64,000 nt of DNA from CAUZIB01 sp963578805 (GCA_963578805.1 CAUZDY010000012.1:1-64000), one strand, 5' to 3'. Positions 16,928-26,273 are shown, numbered from the stretch's first letter. Numbers and translations: made by a program. The notes: a model not told the origin generated them from the sequence alone.

Positions 16928-18144
16928 TGCCGGTTTTCATCCCTGATCTCCCCGCGGTCCAGTGCCGCAATAAACGCCATGATTCGGTCGACACCTTCGC
17001 GTAGTCGATCCAACGACGCGGCGTACGACAGTCGGAGAAACCCAGGTGCGTCGAACGCCTCGCCAGCCGTGACCGCAACATGACCATGACGAAGCAGCAT
17101 TGTGCTAAACGCCAGCGAGGTACGAAGCGCCGCCGGCGATAGTAGCTCTGAGATGTCAGGAAATAAATAAAAGGCGCCCGCTGGAACGTTACACGTTATG
17201 CGAGGCTCGCGGCTGAGCCACATGACGAGCCTATCGCGTCGTACTCGATACTCATCCCTCATGGCCGTCACGCACGCCTGCGACCCCGTCAGGGCGGCAA
17301 TCCCGGCACGCTGGCTCACGGACGAAGCGCCCGACGTGCAGTGGCTCTGGATGTTATCGCAGGACGCGATCAGAGTTCGGGGACCAACGGCCCAGCCGCA
17401 GCGCCACCCAGTCATAGCGTAAGTCTTCGAGAGGCTACCCACGAACACGGAGCGCTCCGGGAGCACCTCCTGCAAAACAGCGGGTAGGTTGTGTGCGATT
17501 ACGTCGTAGATCAGCCGCTCGTAACAAAGGTCCAACACGATCCAGATGTCGCGCGCCCGAGCAGCTACAGCGATCGCGCGCAAATCCTCCTCGGAGATAA
17601 GTCCACCAGTGGGGTTGCTCGGCGAGTTGATCACAATCATCCGGGTGTGAGGCGTCAGGCCATCGAGCACGGCATCGGCCCGAACCTGAAAACCGTCGTC
17701 GGCATGCGTTCGCACGATGACCGGCCGAGCGTCGACGAGTGAGACCTGGTCGACAATCGTTGGCCACCCTGGTGCGTGAGTGATCGCCTCGTCCCCGGGG
17801 TTGAGGATCGCCATGGCAACATTGAAGAGTGCCTGCTTGCCGCCGGCCGACACGATCACGTTGTCAGCACCAAACGTGACGCCATAGTCGCTGAAGTATC
17901 GGGCGCAGATCGCCTCCCGCAGCTCGGGAACACCGAGATTGGGAGTGTATTTCGTGAAATTCTTATCTAACGCCGTTTTTCCCGCGTTCTTGATGTGTTC
18001 GGGGGTGGCGGCATCAGGTTCACCGGGACCGAGGTTAACCACGTCAACGCCTTGCTGGCGCAAACGGTCGGCCTCCTGTGCGACCCGTTGAGTGGCTGAG
18101 GTGTGGACCCGGCGCGTGCGCTCCGAAAACTCCTGACGTGGCAT
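16915..18144 (-). CDS. PLP-dependent aminotransferase, class I/II
   Basis: 409 residues, fold type I. The N-terminal VVNLGPGEPDAATPEHI, the Asn/Pro motif NSPSNPTGG, the PLP Lys in VGSLSKTYAMTGWRCGW and the Arg in GFLRLSYAAS are all present. This resembles the aspartate/prephenate aminotransferase subgroup, so it may act on aspartate or aromatic 2-oxo acids; the exact substrate is not certain. A transaminase for tyrosine and phenylalanine is needed by the aromatic operon at 37.5-47.2 kb, but this gene is not linked to it. Confidence 0.9.
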   Translation of the reverse strand: MPRQEFSERTRRVHTSATQRVAQEADRLRQQGVDVVNLGPGEPDAATPEHIKNAGKTALDKNFTKYTPNLGVPELREAICARYFSDYGVTFGADNVIVSAGGKQALFNVAMAILNPGDEAITHAPGWPTIVDQVSLVDARPVIVRTHADDGFQVRADAVLDGLTPHTRMIVINSPSNPTGGLISEEDLRAIAVAARARDIWIVLDLCYERLIYDVIAHNLPAVLQEVLPERSVFVGSLSKTYAMTGWRCGWAVGPRTLIASCDNIQSHCTSGASSVSQRAGIAALTGSQACVTAMRDEYRVRRDRLVMWLSREPRITCNVPAGAFYLFPDISELLSPAALRTSLAFSTMLLRHGHVAVTAGEAFDAPGFLRLSYAASLDRLREGVDRIMAFIAALDRGEIRDENRHQGA

Positions 18145-18188
18145 CTGTCTATCGGGGCAGCCCAGACCATCCGACTCGCACGGAATAT

Positions 18189-18716
18189 CTACCGATTACC
18201 GTCGGTCGACACCTGCGCCCCCAAACGTCGGTGCTTGGCCCTTAGCTGAGCCTCCACAGACGCGGGAACCAGCCCCTCGACGGACCCACCGAGCGAGAAC
18301 ACTTCCTTCACCAGCCGAGAGCTGACGTAGGTGTACGGTTCAGCCGGCATCATGAACACCGTCTCGATTTCCTGAGTAAGCCGTCGGTTCATGAGTGCCA
18401 TCTGTAGCTCGTACTCGAAATCGGAAACAGCCCGGAGTCCGCGGACGATGACGTTTGCCTGTCGATGCCGCGCATAATCGACGAGGAGTCCTTGAAACGT
18501 GTCAACCTCAACATGGGGCTTACCACGGAAGACTTCGCGGGCTGTGGCGACCCGCTCCTCCGCAGTGAAGAGAGGGGCCTTCTCCACATTGACCAGAATG
18601 GCGACAACGATCCGATCGAAGATTTTCGTCCCACGCTCGATGATATCGACATGGCCGTTCGTAACGGGGTCGAAGGAGCCTGGATAGACCGCAAGCCGCG
18701 TTGTCTGGTCCGTCAT
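18189..18716 (-). CDS. coaD: Phosphopantetheine adenylyltransferase
   Basis: Fourth step of coenzyme A synthesis: 4'-phosphopantetheine plus ATP gives dephospho-CoA. 175 residues, slightly longer than the usual 160. The nucleotidyltransferase motif YPGSFDPVTNGH holds His22, and YTYVSSRLVKEV is the C-terminal signature. It overlaps rsmD by four bases (ATGA). The rsmD-coaD pairing is common in bacteria. Confidence 0.96.
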   Translation of the reverse strand: MTDQTTRLAVYPGSFDPVTNGHVDIIERGTKIFDRIVVAILVNVEKAPLFTAEERVATAREVFRGKPHVEVDTFQGLLVDYARHRQANVIVRGLRAVSDFEYELQMALMNRRLTQEIETVFMMPAEPYTYVSSRLVKEVFSLGGSVEGLVPASVEAQLRAKHRRLGAQVSTDGNR

Positions 18717-19285
18717 CCCGTCACCCGTGTTACCGGAGAAGGCTCAGGCGAATCGTGATAAAAATCGAGCGCGCTGTCACCCGCCTTGACAGTTCGGACG
18801 ACCACCAACGTCGCCATGTCGAGTGTTGAAGTCCGTTTCGAACGCTCGAGCACGAGGATTCCTCCTCGCCTCAGTCGCGGTGCAATCGCTGACAGTATGG
18901 CACCAATTTCTGGGGCGTCATAGGGCGGGTCCAAAAGAATCAAGTCGAACGGCTCTGAAAGCTCTACGCGACTAACCGCTCTAGGCAGACTATCGACAAG
19001 CACGACCGCCTGCGCTTCCAGTTCACAGTGAGCGAGGTTCTTGGCAAGCAGTGAGGCCACGCGAGAGTCCCCCTCAACAAAGACTACGTTGGCTGCGCCG
19101 CGGCTCAACGCTTCGATTCCCAGAGCTCCGGTGCCCGCGCATGCGTCGAGTACCCGAGCCCCATCGACACGATACCCAAGGATGTCAAACAGCGTCTCGC
19201 GAACGCGGTCGGAGGTCGGTCGGACCCGTCCTCCGTCAGGACATCTTAGACGCCGCCCTTTCAGTCTTCCTGAGATCACTCGCAC
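18713..19285 (-). CDS. rsmD: 16S rRNA (guanine(966)-N2)-methyltransferase
   Basis: 190 residues from the GTG at 19285, which matches the family N-terminus (VRVISGRLKGRRL); a TTG at 19309 overlapping recG is possible but less likely. The SAM loop is VLDACAGTGALGIEALSRGA and the catalytic motif is DLILLDPPYDAP (DPPY). It methylates G966 of 16S rRNA. It lies between recG and coaD in one run. Confidence 0.94.
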   Translation of the reverse strand: MRVISGRLKGRRLRCPDGGRVRPTSDRVRETLFDILGYRVDGARVLDACAGTGALGIEALSRGAANVVFVEGDSRVASLLAKNLAHCELEAQAVVLVDSLPRAVSRVELSEPFDLILLDPPYDAPEIGAILSAIAPRLRRGGILVLERSKRTSTLDMATLVVVRTVKAGDSALDFYHDSPEPSPVTRVTG

Positions 19286-19295
19286 ATTCGTGTCC

Positions 19296-21398
19296 CTAGC
19301 CCACTCCAACGAGACCGAATCGCTCCGACCACTTCTGCCGAAGGCCTTCCAATGCTACGGCCGACAAAGCGCTCGCCGTCAACCAGCCCATCGCTGCGTG
19401 TCGCGCATCTTCCATGATCGTCTGATCCCTGAGGAGATCACCCACACGTAGAGTCGGCATCCCGTGTTGCCGCGTGCCAAAAAAATCGCCTGGACCTCTG
19501 AGCTCCAGATCTCGCTCCGAAAGTTCGAATCCATCGGTCGTCTTGGCGACCGCATCCAGGCGCGCCCTCGCCAGGTCGGATAGCGGCGCATGATAGAGCA
19601 AGATGCAATGTGACGCATGCTTGCCCCGCCCGACGCGTCCTCGCAGCTGATGGAGCTGGGCAAGACCAAAACGCTCGGCGTGCTCGACGAGCATAATCGA
19701 GGCATTGGGTACGTCGATCCCGACCTCGACGACGGTCGTGGCCACCAGCAGGTCAGTCGAGTGGTCGGCAAAACTCCGCATGACACAATCACGGTCGGCA
19801 GGCTTCATTCGTCCGTGCAACAGGGCGACGACCCGATGATTAAACACGTCAGTCGCGAGGTGCTCGGCCATCTCGGTCGCTGCTTTCAGATCAAGCTTTG
19901 ACGATGCCTCGACAAGCGGATAGACAACGTATCCCTGTCGTCCCTGCTCCAGTTGTGTATCGACAAACTGGTATACCTCTTCGCGCCGCGTGTCGGACCG
20001 CACGCGAGTCGTGATAGGTTGGCGACCCGGGGGTAATTCGCGAATCACCGAGATGTCGAGGTCACCGTACGCCGTCAGCGCAAGGCTTCGTGGAATCGGC
20101 GTCGCTGTCATCACCAGCACATCAGGGTCGAGCCCTTTCTCGCGAAGCGTCGCGCGCTGAATGACTCCGAAACGGTGCTGTTCATCGATGATCACCAGGC
20201 CCAGTGCCCGGAACCGGACGTCGTCCTGCACCAAAGCGTGCGTCCCGACGACCAATTGCGTCTCACCCGACGCGAGCGAATCCCAGACCGCTCGCCGCTC
20301 TTTGGCGCCCATGGTCCCGGTCAGCCGCACCGGTTTAAATCTGGACGGTCGCAGAATCTGTGACAAATTAAAGAAATGCTGTTCTGCTAGCAGTTCGGTA
20401 GGCGACATCATCGCAACCTGCAGACCGTTCTCCATGGCGACGAGTGCGGCCAGCAGCGCCACGATTGTCTTGCCCGACCCAACGTCCCCCTGGAGTAGAC
20501 GATTCATTGCCTGCGGTCGCTGAAGATCAGTCACGATCTCCTTAAGTGCAACTTTCTGGTCGTTGGTTAAACGGAATGGAAGCACGGCAAGTGCGGCCTT
20601 ACGTATCCGATCATCGACCGTCACCCGTCGTGGTTTTCGCCGCGTGTCGGTCTCGGCGCGCCGTAATGCGAGGCCAACCTGGAACAGAAAAAACTCTTCA
20701 AAGATCAGGCGGCGTTGCGCTGACGTCCTGAAAAGATTGAGTTCGTCGAGCGATTCACCAGTCGGTGGAAAATGCACGGCCTCCAACGCCACCCGTCGAT
20801 CTGGAAAATTCCGTTCGTTCCGGACAGACTCCGGAAGTGGTGCATCGAGACCCTCCGGAAGCCGCTGGAGGGCCGTGTGGACGATTCTCCGCAGCATCTT
20901 TGGTGTCAGCTTCCCGATTCGCTCGTAGACCGGCACAATTCGTCCCGTGTGGATCAGCTCGTCGTCATCCTGGTCCTCTCCCACGAGCTCGTACTGGGGA
21001 TTGGTGAACTGCAGACCACCCGTCTGGCGCCGCTCGACTTTACCAAACACGATGGCGCGCTGATGAACGCCAAATACCTCCTTGAGGAACGGTTGGTTCA
21101 AGAAGGTGACTCGTATCTGGCCAGACGGATCACCGAGAAGCATCTCGAACACCCAAAAGCCACGGCGTCGGGTCGACCGCACACCGCCGCTGAGGACCTC
21201 GCCTTCGACCGAAACTCTCTCGCCAGGCTGGACTCCTCCAATTGGCTGAAATCGAGCGCGGTTTTCGTAACGGATCGGAAGACGAAGGAGTAGGTCCTCA
21301 AGCGTGTGGAGACCAGCGGAGTCCAACTCGGTCGCCCGGCGCGGCCCGACTCCCTTCAGGAATTGCAATGCAGTCTGCAGGATGTCGGGTGTTGGCAT
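19296..21398 (-). CDS. recG: ATP-dependent DNA helicase RecG
   Basis: Branch-migration helicase that reverses stalled replication forks and processes Holliday junctions. 700 residues, a normal length. The N-terminal wedge/OB domain is followed by a helicase core with Walker A LLQGDVGSGKT, the DEQH box VIIDEQHRFG, and TATPIPRSLALTAYGDLD. The C-terminal motif LLVATTVVEVGIDVPNA and the TRG-like QLRGRVGRG follow. It overlaps rsmD slightly and starts 12 bases after the unknown gene upstream. Confidence 0.97.
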   Translation of the reverse strand: MPTPDILQTALQFLKGVGPRRATELDSAGLHTLEDLLLRLPIRYENRARFQPIGGVQPGERVSVEGEVLSGGVRSTRRRGFWVFEMLLGDPSGQIRVTFLNQPFLKEVFGVHQRAIVFGKVERRQTGGLQFTNPQYELVGEDQDDDELIHTGRIVPVYERIGKLTPKMLRRIVHTALQRLPEGLDAPLPESVRNERNFPDRRVALEAVHFPPTGESLDELNLFRTSAQRRLIFEEFFLFQVGLALRRAETDTRRKPRRVTVDDRIRKAALAVLPFRLTNDQKVALKEIVTDLQRPQAMNRLLQGDVGSGKTIVALLAALVAMENGLQVAMMSPTELLAEQHFFNLSQILRPSRFKPVRLTGTMGAKERRAVWDSLASGETQLVVGTHALVQDDVRFRALGLVIIDEQHRFGVIQRATLREKGLDPDVLVMTATPIPRSLALTAYGDLDISVIRELPPGRQPITTRVRSDTRREEVYQFVDTQLEQGRQGYVVYPLVEASSKLDLKAATEMAEHLATDVFNHRVVALLHGRMKPADRDCVMRSFADHSTDLLVATTVVEVGIDVPNASIMLVEHAERFGLAQLHQLRGRVGRGKHASHCILLYHAPLSDLARARLDAVAKTTDGFELSERDLELRGPGDFFGTRQHGMPTLRVGDLLRDQTIMEDARHAAMGWLTASALSAVALEGLRQKWSERFGLVGVG

Positions 21399-21410
21399 CG
21401 GTGCGACGCG

Positions 21411-22016
21411 TTAGTGCACGACAACAACCCGCTCGTGCTCGACACGCAGCTCGGACATACCGTAGGGCAAGTCCAACGGCTCCGTGAAATCGACCCCGTC
21501 TGGGTATTGCTCGCTCGTCGAATAGTGGCGAACGAGATCCGCAAACACAGACACTGGCACCGGAACCCCTCCGATCGTGACCAACTCGACGTCGACGTTA
21601 GCGACGCCGCTCTGCGCGTGCACCTCACCATCTACCGTGACCGGGAGACGTCCGCTGAGATATTGCAAAAAGTCAGACGCCCCCTGTGGCTGAGCCTCTC
21701 TCATGACGGAGAGGTTAACCGTCGCACGAACTGAGAGAACACCGCCGTCGCGCAAGGAGACCTCTGCACCCGTAACGCCGGCGGGGAACTCGGGTGCGGC
21801 CTGGAATTGAAGATAGGCGTTGATCTCGCGTTGATGAATGATCACCGACTGATTGGTTGCGTCCGGCGTGGCCGTTCGGTCAGCAATCTCAGCCAGCTTG
21901 TCCAGTAACCGCTGTCCATCGACAGGTCCGAGGTCGGATTGCCGAAACGCGTGCGCTATCATCGCCAGCGACACAACTGCCGCACACACAACACCAACAA
22001 ACAGGCATCTCCGCAT
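21411..22016 (-). CDS. Hypothetical secreted protein
   Basis: 201 residues from the ATG at 22016. An upstream in-frame start at 22085 would add a non-signal-like extension. The N-terminus is a signal peptide or anchor (MRRCLFVGVVCAAVVSLAM). The remainder has alternating beta-type segments (VIIHQREINAYLQFQ and GVTGAEVSLRDGGVLSVRATV), resembling lipid-binding or LmeA-like beta sheets, but no family is assigned. It ends 12 bases before the recG start, so it is probably expressed with recG-rsmD-coaD. Confidence 0.6.
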   Translation of the reverse strand: MRRCLFVGVVCAAVVSLAMIAHAFRQSDLGPVDGQRLLDKLAEIADRTATPDATNQSVIIHQREINAYLQFQAAPEFPAGVTGAEVSLRDGGVLSVRATVNLSVMREAQPQGASDFLQYLSGRLPVTVDGEVHAQSGVANVDVELVTIGGVPVPVSVFADLVRHYSTSEQYPDGVDFTEPLDLPYGMSELRVEHERVVVVH

Positions 22017-22109
22017 GGGGAAGGTTCTTGAGCGAGTGTAGTGCGCTGGCCTCGGACGCGGCAAGCACCAGACGCGACGAAGCAAAACCCTTAGCTGCCA
22101 TTGAGCGGT

Positions 22110-22304
22110 TTAATGGCGAGTGCCCATGAGAATTTCTCCCCAGTGTCTCTCCATGGCCCACTCGAAGATCCAGACCCGGCCCTGTTGTCGTGTGCTTGGG
22201 AGGGTGCCGACCTGTACGATGCCATCCCCCTTCCGCCAGGCAAGCTTTCGATCATGACCCTCGAGCGCGACAAGCTGCTCGTAAACGTCGATAGCCTCCT
22301 TCAA
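22110..22304 (-). CDS. Possible small hypothetical protein (TTG start)
   Basis: A 64-codon frame between pfkB and the secreted hypothetical gene, in the same direction and 20 bases after pfkB. Only a TTG can serve as start; an AGGAGG follows it rather than precedes it, which argues against normal initiation. Composition is protein-like (GRVWIFEWAMERHWGEIL) but no family is recognised. It could be a remnant. Confidence 0.3.
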   Translation of the reverse strand: MKEAIDVYEQLVALEGHDRKLAWRKGDGIVQVGTLPSTRQQGRVWIFEWAMERHWGEILMGTRH

Positions 22305-22324
22305 CCTGGCGGACTCTCAAGAAA

Positions 22325-23266
22325 TTACATCAGGAGTTGAGCCACCTCCTCCCGAGTCGGAATGCCAGCTCGCGCGCCCAGTGCTTGGCAGTTCAATGCC
22401 GCTGCAGCGTTGGCATACCGCAACACATCCTCCATCTGTGCTGCTCTGTCACCCAGTAGCCAACCAGAGATGAAGCCTCCCCGGAATACATCGCCCGCGC
22501 CGGTGGTGTCGACAGCCGACACGGTAAACCCGGGGGTACGGATTTCTCCATCATCGGTAACGGCAAGACTGCCCTCTTTACCTAGTGTCGCGCAAACGAG
22601 GGTTGCTCGAAAAGCTTCCTTCATCGCCCGCAGCGCCACTCCAAGATCGCCGGTCCCGGTGAGCTGGCCTGGAAAGTCCTGCGCCGTGATGATCATGTCG
22701 ATCTCCTGAAGGAGTAACTCGATTCCTGGCTGAACCTTCTCGACGTCGACCACGGTCGGAATACCGACCGAGCGCGCAGACCGCGCTGCCACGGTCGCCG
22801 CCGCAGTGTCGTGGCAGTCCACTAGAAGAACCCGCCCCGAGCAAACCGCCTCAGTAGGAATCGTCTCGGGCGTCATCGTTAGGCTAGGGTGGCGTGACCA
22901 GAGCACTGTCCTTTGGCCGGTCAGCGCATCAACCAGGACCAGCGACAACGCGTTCGTCGCTCCTGGAATCGTCTCGCATGCCTCGATGTCAACACCTGAC
23001 TCGCGAAGGATCTGACACCCCGTGAGACCATTCGGGTCGTCACCAAAGCGACCGACGTACCTGGCAGCCCAGCCGAGCCGGCTACATGCCGTCATCGCCG
23101 TGGCCGCCTGCCCCCCCGGTCTAGTCACCAATTCTAAAATAGGGCCCTTGTCTCCCGGTTCAGGGTGGCCGTCGACAACGGCCTGGATGTCGGTGGTGTT
23201 GAGCCCGAGGCCGACAGCATCGAACCGCCGCGAGCCACTTCTTGGTAACTCCAAGGGAATCCGCAC
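22325..23266 (-). CDS. PfkB-family carbohydrate kinase
   Basis: 313 residues, ribokinase fold. The N-terminal sugar-binding loop is RPGGQAATAMTACSRLG, and the C-terminal signature VDTTGAGDVFRGGFISGWL contains the catalytic Asp. It phosphorylates a sugar, nucleoside or similar alcohol; the substrate is unresolved. Translation starts at GTG. It is divergent from lexA. Confidence 0.88.
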   Translation of the reverse strand: MRIPLELPRSGSRRFDAVGLGLNTTDIQAVVDGHPEPGDKGPILELVTRPGGQAATAMTACSRLGWAARYVGRFGDDPNGLTGCQILRESGVDIEACETIPGATNALSLVLVDALTGQRTVLWSRHPSLTMTPETIPTEAVCSGRVLLVDCHDTAAATVAARSARSVGIPTVVDVEKVQPGIELLLQEIDMIITAQDFPGQLTGTGDLGVALRAMKEAFRATLVCATLGKEGSLAVTDDGEIRTPGFTVSAVDTTGAGDVFRGGFISGWLLGDRAAQMEDVLRYANAAAALNCQALGARAGIPTREEVAQLLM

Positions 23267-23332
23267 GGCACAATGCTACCTTTTGACCGCTCTGTAACAT
23301 CGCAGGGCGGCGGCGCGCCTCACCGACACAGG

Positions 23333-23361
23333 TTGATGTTCGCCTTTTGTTTGCGTATAGT
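23333..23361 (+). promoter_or_regulatory. Sigma-70 promoter of lexA
   Basis: TTGATG (23333-23338), a 17-base spacer, then TATAGT (23356-23361); 27 bases separate the -10 box from the GTG start. TTCGCC-N3-TTTGCG overlaps the spacer, but a clear LexA box of a known class could not be identified. Confidence 0.7.
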
Positions 23362-23388
23362 GACAATCATCAGAGCTAGGAGGCTATT

Positions 23389-23994
23389 GTGCAGCCGCTC
23401 ACCAAACGTCAGCGGGAAATCTTCGACTTTCTCAACGAGTTTATCGATCAGAATGGATACGCCCCCAGTCTGGAAGAGGTGGGTCACCGGTTTGGGCTGT
23501 CGTCACTGGCCACGGTCCACAAGCATTTGACGAATCTTCAGGAGAAAGGCTTCATTAAGCGTACGTGGAACCGAAGTCGCTCCGTGGAACTCCTGCCGAT
23601 GAGGGTCGGAACCCGAGCCGTCGATCTCCCGCTGCTAGGTAACGTGGCAGCTGGGGTGCCGATCGAAGCCATGGTGAGCACCGAAACTGTCGCCGTTCCT
23701 GAGAATCTGGTCGGTAAGCACGAGACCTACGCTCTCCGGGTGCGCGGCGACTCTATGATCGATGAACAGATACGCGATGGCGACGTGGTGATTGTCGAAG
23801 ACCGCGAGACGGCGGACAACGGTGAGATGGTGATCGCACTGTTACGAGGCACCGAAGTCACACTCAAAAAGTTCTATCGGGACAACGGCCGAGTCCGGCT
23901 CCAACCTGCCAACGAAAGTATCGAGCCGCTTATCGTTGATTCCAACCTCGTACAAATCCAGGGCGTCGTCGTCGGGGTCATGAGAAGATATTAG
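23389..23994 (+). CDS. lexA: LexA repressor
   Basis: SOS-response repressor and self-cleaving protease. 201 residues. GTG start with a strong AGGAGG five bases upstream. The N-terminal wHTH begins LTKRQREIFDFLNEFI and includes APSLEEVGHRFGLSS. The cleavage site is Ala88-Gly89 (GNVAAGVP), with catalytic Ser122 in RGDSM and Lys160 in EVTLKKF. It has its own promoter. Repair genes nth and recG are nearby but separately arranged. Confidence 0.97.
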   Translation: MQPLTKRQREIFDFLNEFIDQNGYAPSLEEVGHRFGLSSLATVHKHLTNLQEKGFIKRTWNRSRSVELLPMRVGTRAVDLPLLGNVAAGVPIEAMVSTETVAVPENLVGKHETYALRVRGDSMIDEQIRDGDVVIVEDRETADNGEMVIALLRGTEVTLKKFYRDNGRVRLQPANESIEPLIVDSNLVQIQGVVVGVMRRY

Positions 23995-24196
23995 CTACAG
24001 CTCTGTGCACGCGACCGGCGGTGCGTGCCGAGCAATGGAGCGACGCTGGACAGATTTCACCACGCGTGCGATCTAGCTGAGACCGGCTTGGGTACCAAGC
24101 TGTGACCTCAGCGCAGTCTACGCGATGTAGCCAGCCATCACGCGTTCACAAATTTGATCATTTAAGCCTGTGTGGCATGCAGTCCCGGAGGAATCC

Positions 24197-24535
24197 ATGA
24201 ACGAACGCAAGCAGATAAACTTCACGATCGTGCCTGAGGAATCAGATGACCCATCCCGCACCTACGCAAACTTCTGCGCGATCTCCCATACACCCTTTGA
24301 TTTCACTCTGACTTTCTGTGAGGTACTTCCGCCGTCCGACAAGGAAGTACGTGAAGTTGAGACAGAGCGTGTGCTTCGTGCGCCGGTACGTGCCCGGATC
24401 GTCGTCCCGATGCAGTTCGTGCCGAATCTCATCTCCGCCCTGCAGGAGCACCTCCGAGCATTCGGTGAAGGGGCACCGAAAGTCGGGCTAAGAGGTGAGC
24501 CTCCCCAGGGTCAAACCAACGACCCAATCCACTAG
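24197..24535 (+). CDS. DUF3467 family protein
   Basis: 112 residues from the ATG at 24197, with GGAGG five bases upstream; a longer frame from 24170 lacks this. Typical DUF3467 features are an acidic YANFCAISHTPFDFTLTFCEV segment and a C-terminal helix (FVPNLISALQEHLRAF). Function unknown in the family. It precedes nth by 28 bases. Confidence 0.88.
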   Translation: MNERKQINFTIVPEESDDPSRTYANFCAISHTPFDFTLTFCEVLPPSDKEVREVETERVLRAPVRARIVVPMQFVPNLISALQEHLRAFGEGAPKVGLRGEPPQGQTNDPIH

Positions 24536-24563
24536 CTACCCCCAGTCTCAAGACACGAATTAC

Positions 24564-25250
24564 ATGCCTCGGCCACACACCACGCGCTCGGCCGCCGTGG
24601 TCCGACGGATTGTAGCCACGCTCCAGGGGCAGCATCCTGCTGCCTTCACGGAGCTTACCTTTCAGAACGCGTTCGAGCTGCTCGTGGCGACAATCTTGTC
24701 GGCGCAATGTACGGACCAGCGTGTCAACCAGGTCACGCCGGCGCTATTTGAACGATTCCCGGACGCCGAGGCGCTCTCGACAGCTGCGCCGGAAGCACTT
24801 GAGACCGTGATTCGGTCGACCGGATTCTTTCGGTCCAAGGCACGGTCTCTGATTGCAATGGCGACCGCCCTCGTCGAACGGCACGGAGAACTAGTGCCAC
24901 CTCTAATGGCCGACCTTATCAAGCTGCCAGGTGTTGGACGAAAAACGGCCAACGTGGTGCTGGGACATGCTTTGGGTGTTCCGGCACTACCGGTCGACCG
25001 CCACGTGTTGCGAGTCGCTAACCGTCTGGGGATCGCACACAGCAAGGACGTAGAAGTGGTCGAACGGCAACTGTGTGCCGCGCTGCCGGAGAACCAATGG
25101 ACCCTCGCCTCGGACACCTTGATTCTCCACGGACGTCGCGTCTGTAAACCGAAGCCATTGTGTAGCCAGTGTCACGCACGAGCCGACTGCCAGGCGCGGG
25201 TCGAGATAACAGATTTACCGACGACACCGCGGAGGAAGCGGGACCGCTAG
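24564..25250 (+). CDS. nth: Endonuclease III
   Basis: DNA glycosylase/AP lyase for oxidised pyrimidines in base-excision repair. 228 residues from the ATG at 24564; a GTG at 24495 would overlap DUF3467 and exceed the family N-terminus. The helix-hairpin-helix LPGVGRKTANVVLG holds the catalytic Lys, VDRHV the catalytic Asp, and ILSAQCTDQRVN is the N-terminal motif. Four cysteines for a 4Fe-4S cluster lie at the C-terminus, spaced C-X5-C-X2-C-X5-C; the first gap is one shorter than in E. coli Nth. Confidence 0.95.
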   Translation: MPRPHTTRSAAVVRRIVATLQGQHPAAFTELTFQNAFELLVATILSAQCTDQRVNQVTPALFERFPDAEALSTAAPEALETVIRSTGFFRSKARSLIAMATALVERHGELVPPLMADLIKLPGVGRKTANVVLGHALGVPALPVDRHVLRVANRLGIAHSKDVEVVERQLCAALPENQWTLASDTLILHGRRVCKPKPLCSQCHARADCQARVEITDLPTTPRRKRDR

Positions 25251-25268
25251 TGGCGTGTCCTCCACCAG

Positions 25269-26078
25269 ATGCCCAAGCGATTCCGGCGACAATTTTCACA
25301 GCACTTTCTCGAATCGTCATGGGTTGACCGATTGGTCCGGATCGTCGAACCCTCCCCCACTGACACGTTCCTTGAGGTTGGCCCCGGACGTGGCGCTCTC
25401 ACACTGGCGCTGGCTCGCTCTGGGGCCCGTATCATCGCAGTCGAAATCGACCGCGACCTGGTTGCGCAGCTCAGACGTGAGACACCGTCTAACGTCACCA
25501 TCGTCGCCGGTGACTTCTTGACGCTCGATCTAGATCGGGTCGCGCAACTGGTACCGGGTCCTCTACGCGCCATCGGCAATCTGCCCTACAGTGTGAGTTC
25601 ACCCATCCTGCTCAAATTGCTTCGTTTCAGCGACCACGGTGCGCGGATCCGAGACGCGGTGCTGATGTTTCAGCGGGAAGTCGCCGAACGAGTGACAGCC
25701 GAACCTGGAACGAGCGAATGGGGACCGCTCGCGGTCGCCGTACGACTCCACGCTAGACCGAGAACGGCACTTAAGATACCCGCTGGAGCGTTTCGACCAA
25801 TCCCCCAAGTTCAGTCTGCGGTCGTAACCCTTCAGTTTTGTCAGGCACCGGTCGTGGTTCGTGACCCACGCCTGCTCGACCGAGTAATTCGCAGCATCTT
25901 CAGCCAGCGGCGCAAGACGGCCGTCAATGCTCTGCGCCCACTGATATCACAGATGAGTAACCTCCCTGCCAACACCATCTTTGAAAAGGCCGGCGTTGAC
26001 CCAGGGGTTCGGCCAGGCAAGCTTGGATTGGCGGAACTTGCTGAGCTGTCAGAGGTTCTGGCTGATTCGCAACTCTGA
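25269..26078 (+). CDS. rsmA: 16S rRNA dimethyladenosine transferase
   Basis: Dimethylates A1518 and A1519 of 16S rRNA during 30S assembly. 269 residues. FRRQFSQHFLE is the family start, LEVGPGRGALT the SAM loop, and IGNLPYSVSSPIL the catalytic NLPY motif. RSIFSQRRKTAVNAL lies near the C-terminus. It follows nth by 18 bases and belongs to the same transcript. Confidence 0.96.
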   Translation: MPKRFRRQFSQHFLESSWVDRLVRIVEPSPTDTFLEVGPGRGALTLALARSGARIIAVEIDRDLVAQLRRETPSNVTIVAGDFLTLDLDRVAQLVPGPLRAIGNLPYSVSSPILLKLLRFSDHGARIRDAVLMFQREVAERVTAEPGTSEWGPLAVAVRLHARPRTALKIPAGAFRPIPQVQSAVVTLQFCQAPVVVRDPRLLDRVIRSIFSQRRKTAVNALRPLISQMSNLPANTIFEKAGVDPGVRPGKLGLAELAELSEVLADSQL

Positions 26079-26220
26079 TATGTGCTATACTCCCAAGGTT
26101 ATTTCATCGGTGCAGGCACTCCCAGCTGCCTGCCGACGACTCGGTTGACCCACCGTTCCCGAGTCGCGCGTTAGGACCGCCTGCTAGGGCGCCACCACCG
26201 CGCATCGTGTTGGTTACAAA

Positions 26221-26244
26221 AGGCCAAGGGTAGACCCTTGGCCT
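26221..26244. terminator. Strong hairpin between rsmA and the RNase J gene
   Basis: AGGCCAAGGG, a TAGA loop, then CCCTTGGCCT: a perfect 10-base stem. On the forward strand it is not followed by T residues. On the reverse strand it is followed by TTTTG, so as a terminator it faces the other way. It may serve as a transcript-end or 5'-UTR processing structure ahead of rnj. Confidence 0.5.
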
Positions 26245-26273
26245 GGCCACGACAAAATCCGACTGTAACCATC

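Noticed and set aside
24086..24100. Inverted repeat GCTTGG-GTA-CCAAGC between lexA and DUF3467
   Set aside because: Only six base pairs and no T-run; not close enough to a promoter or stop to support a terminator or operator call.
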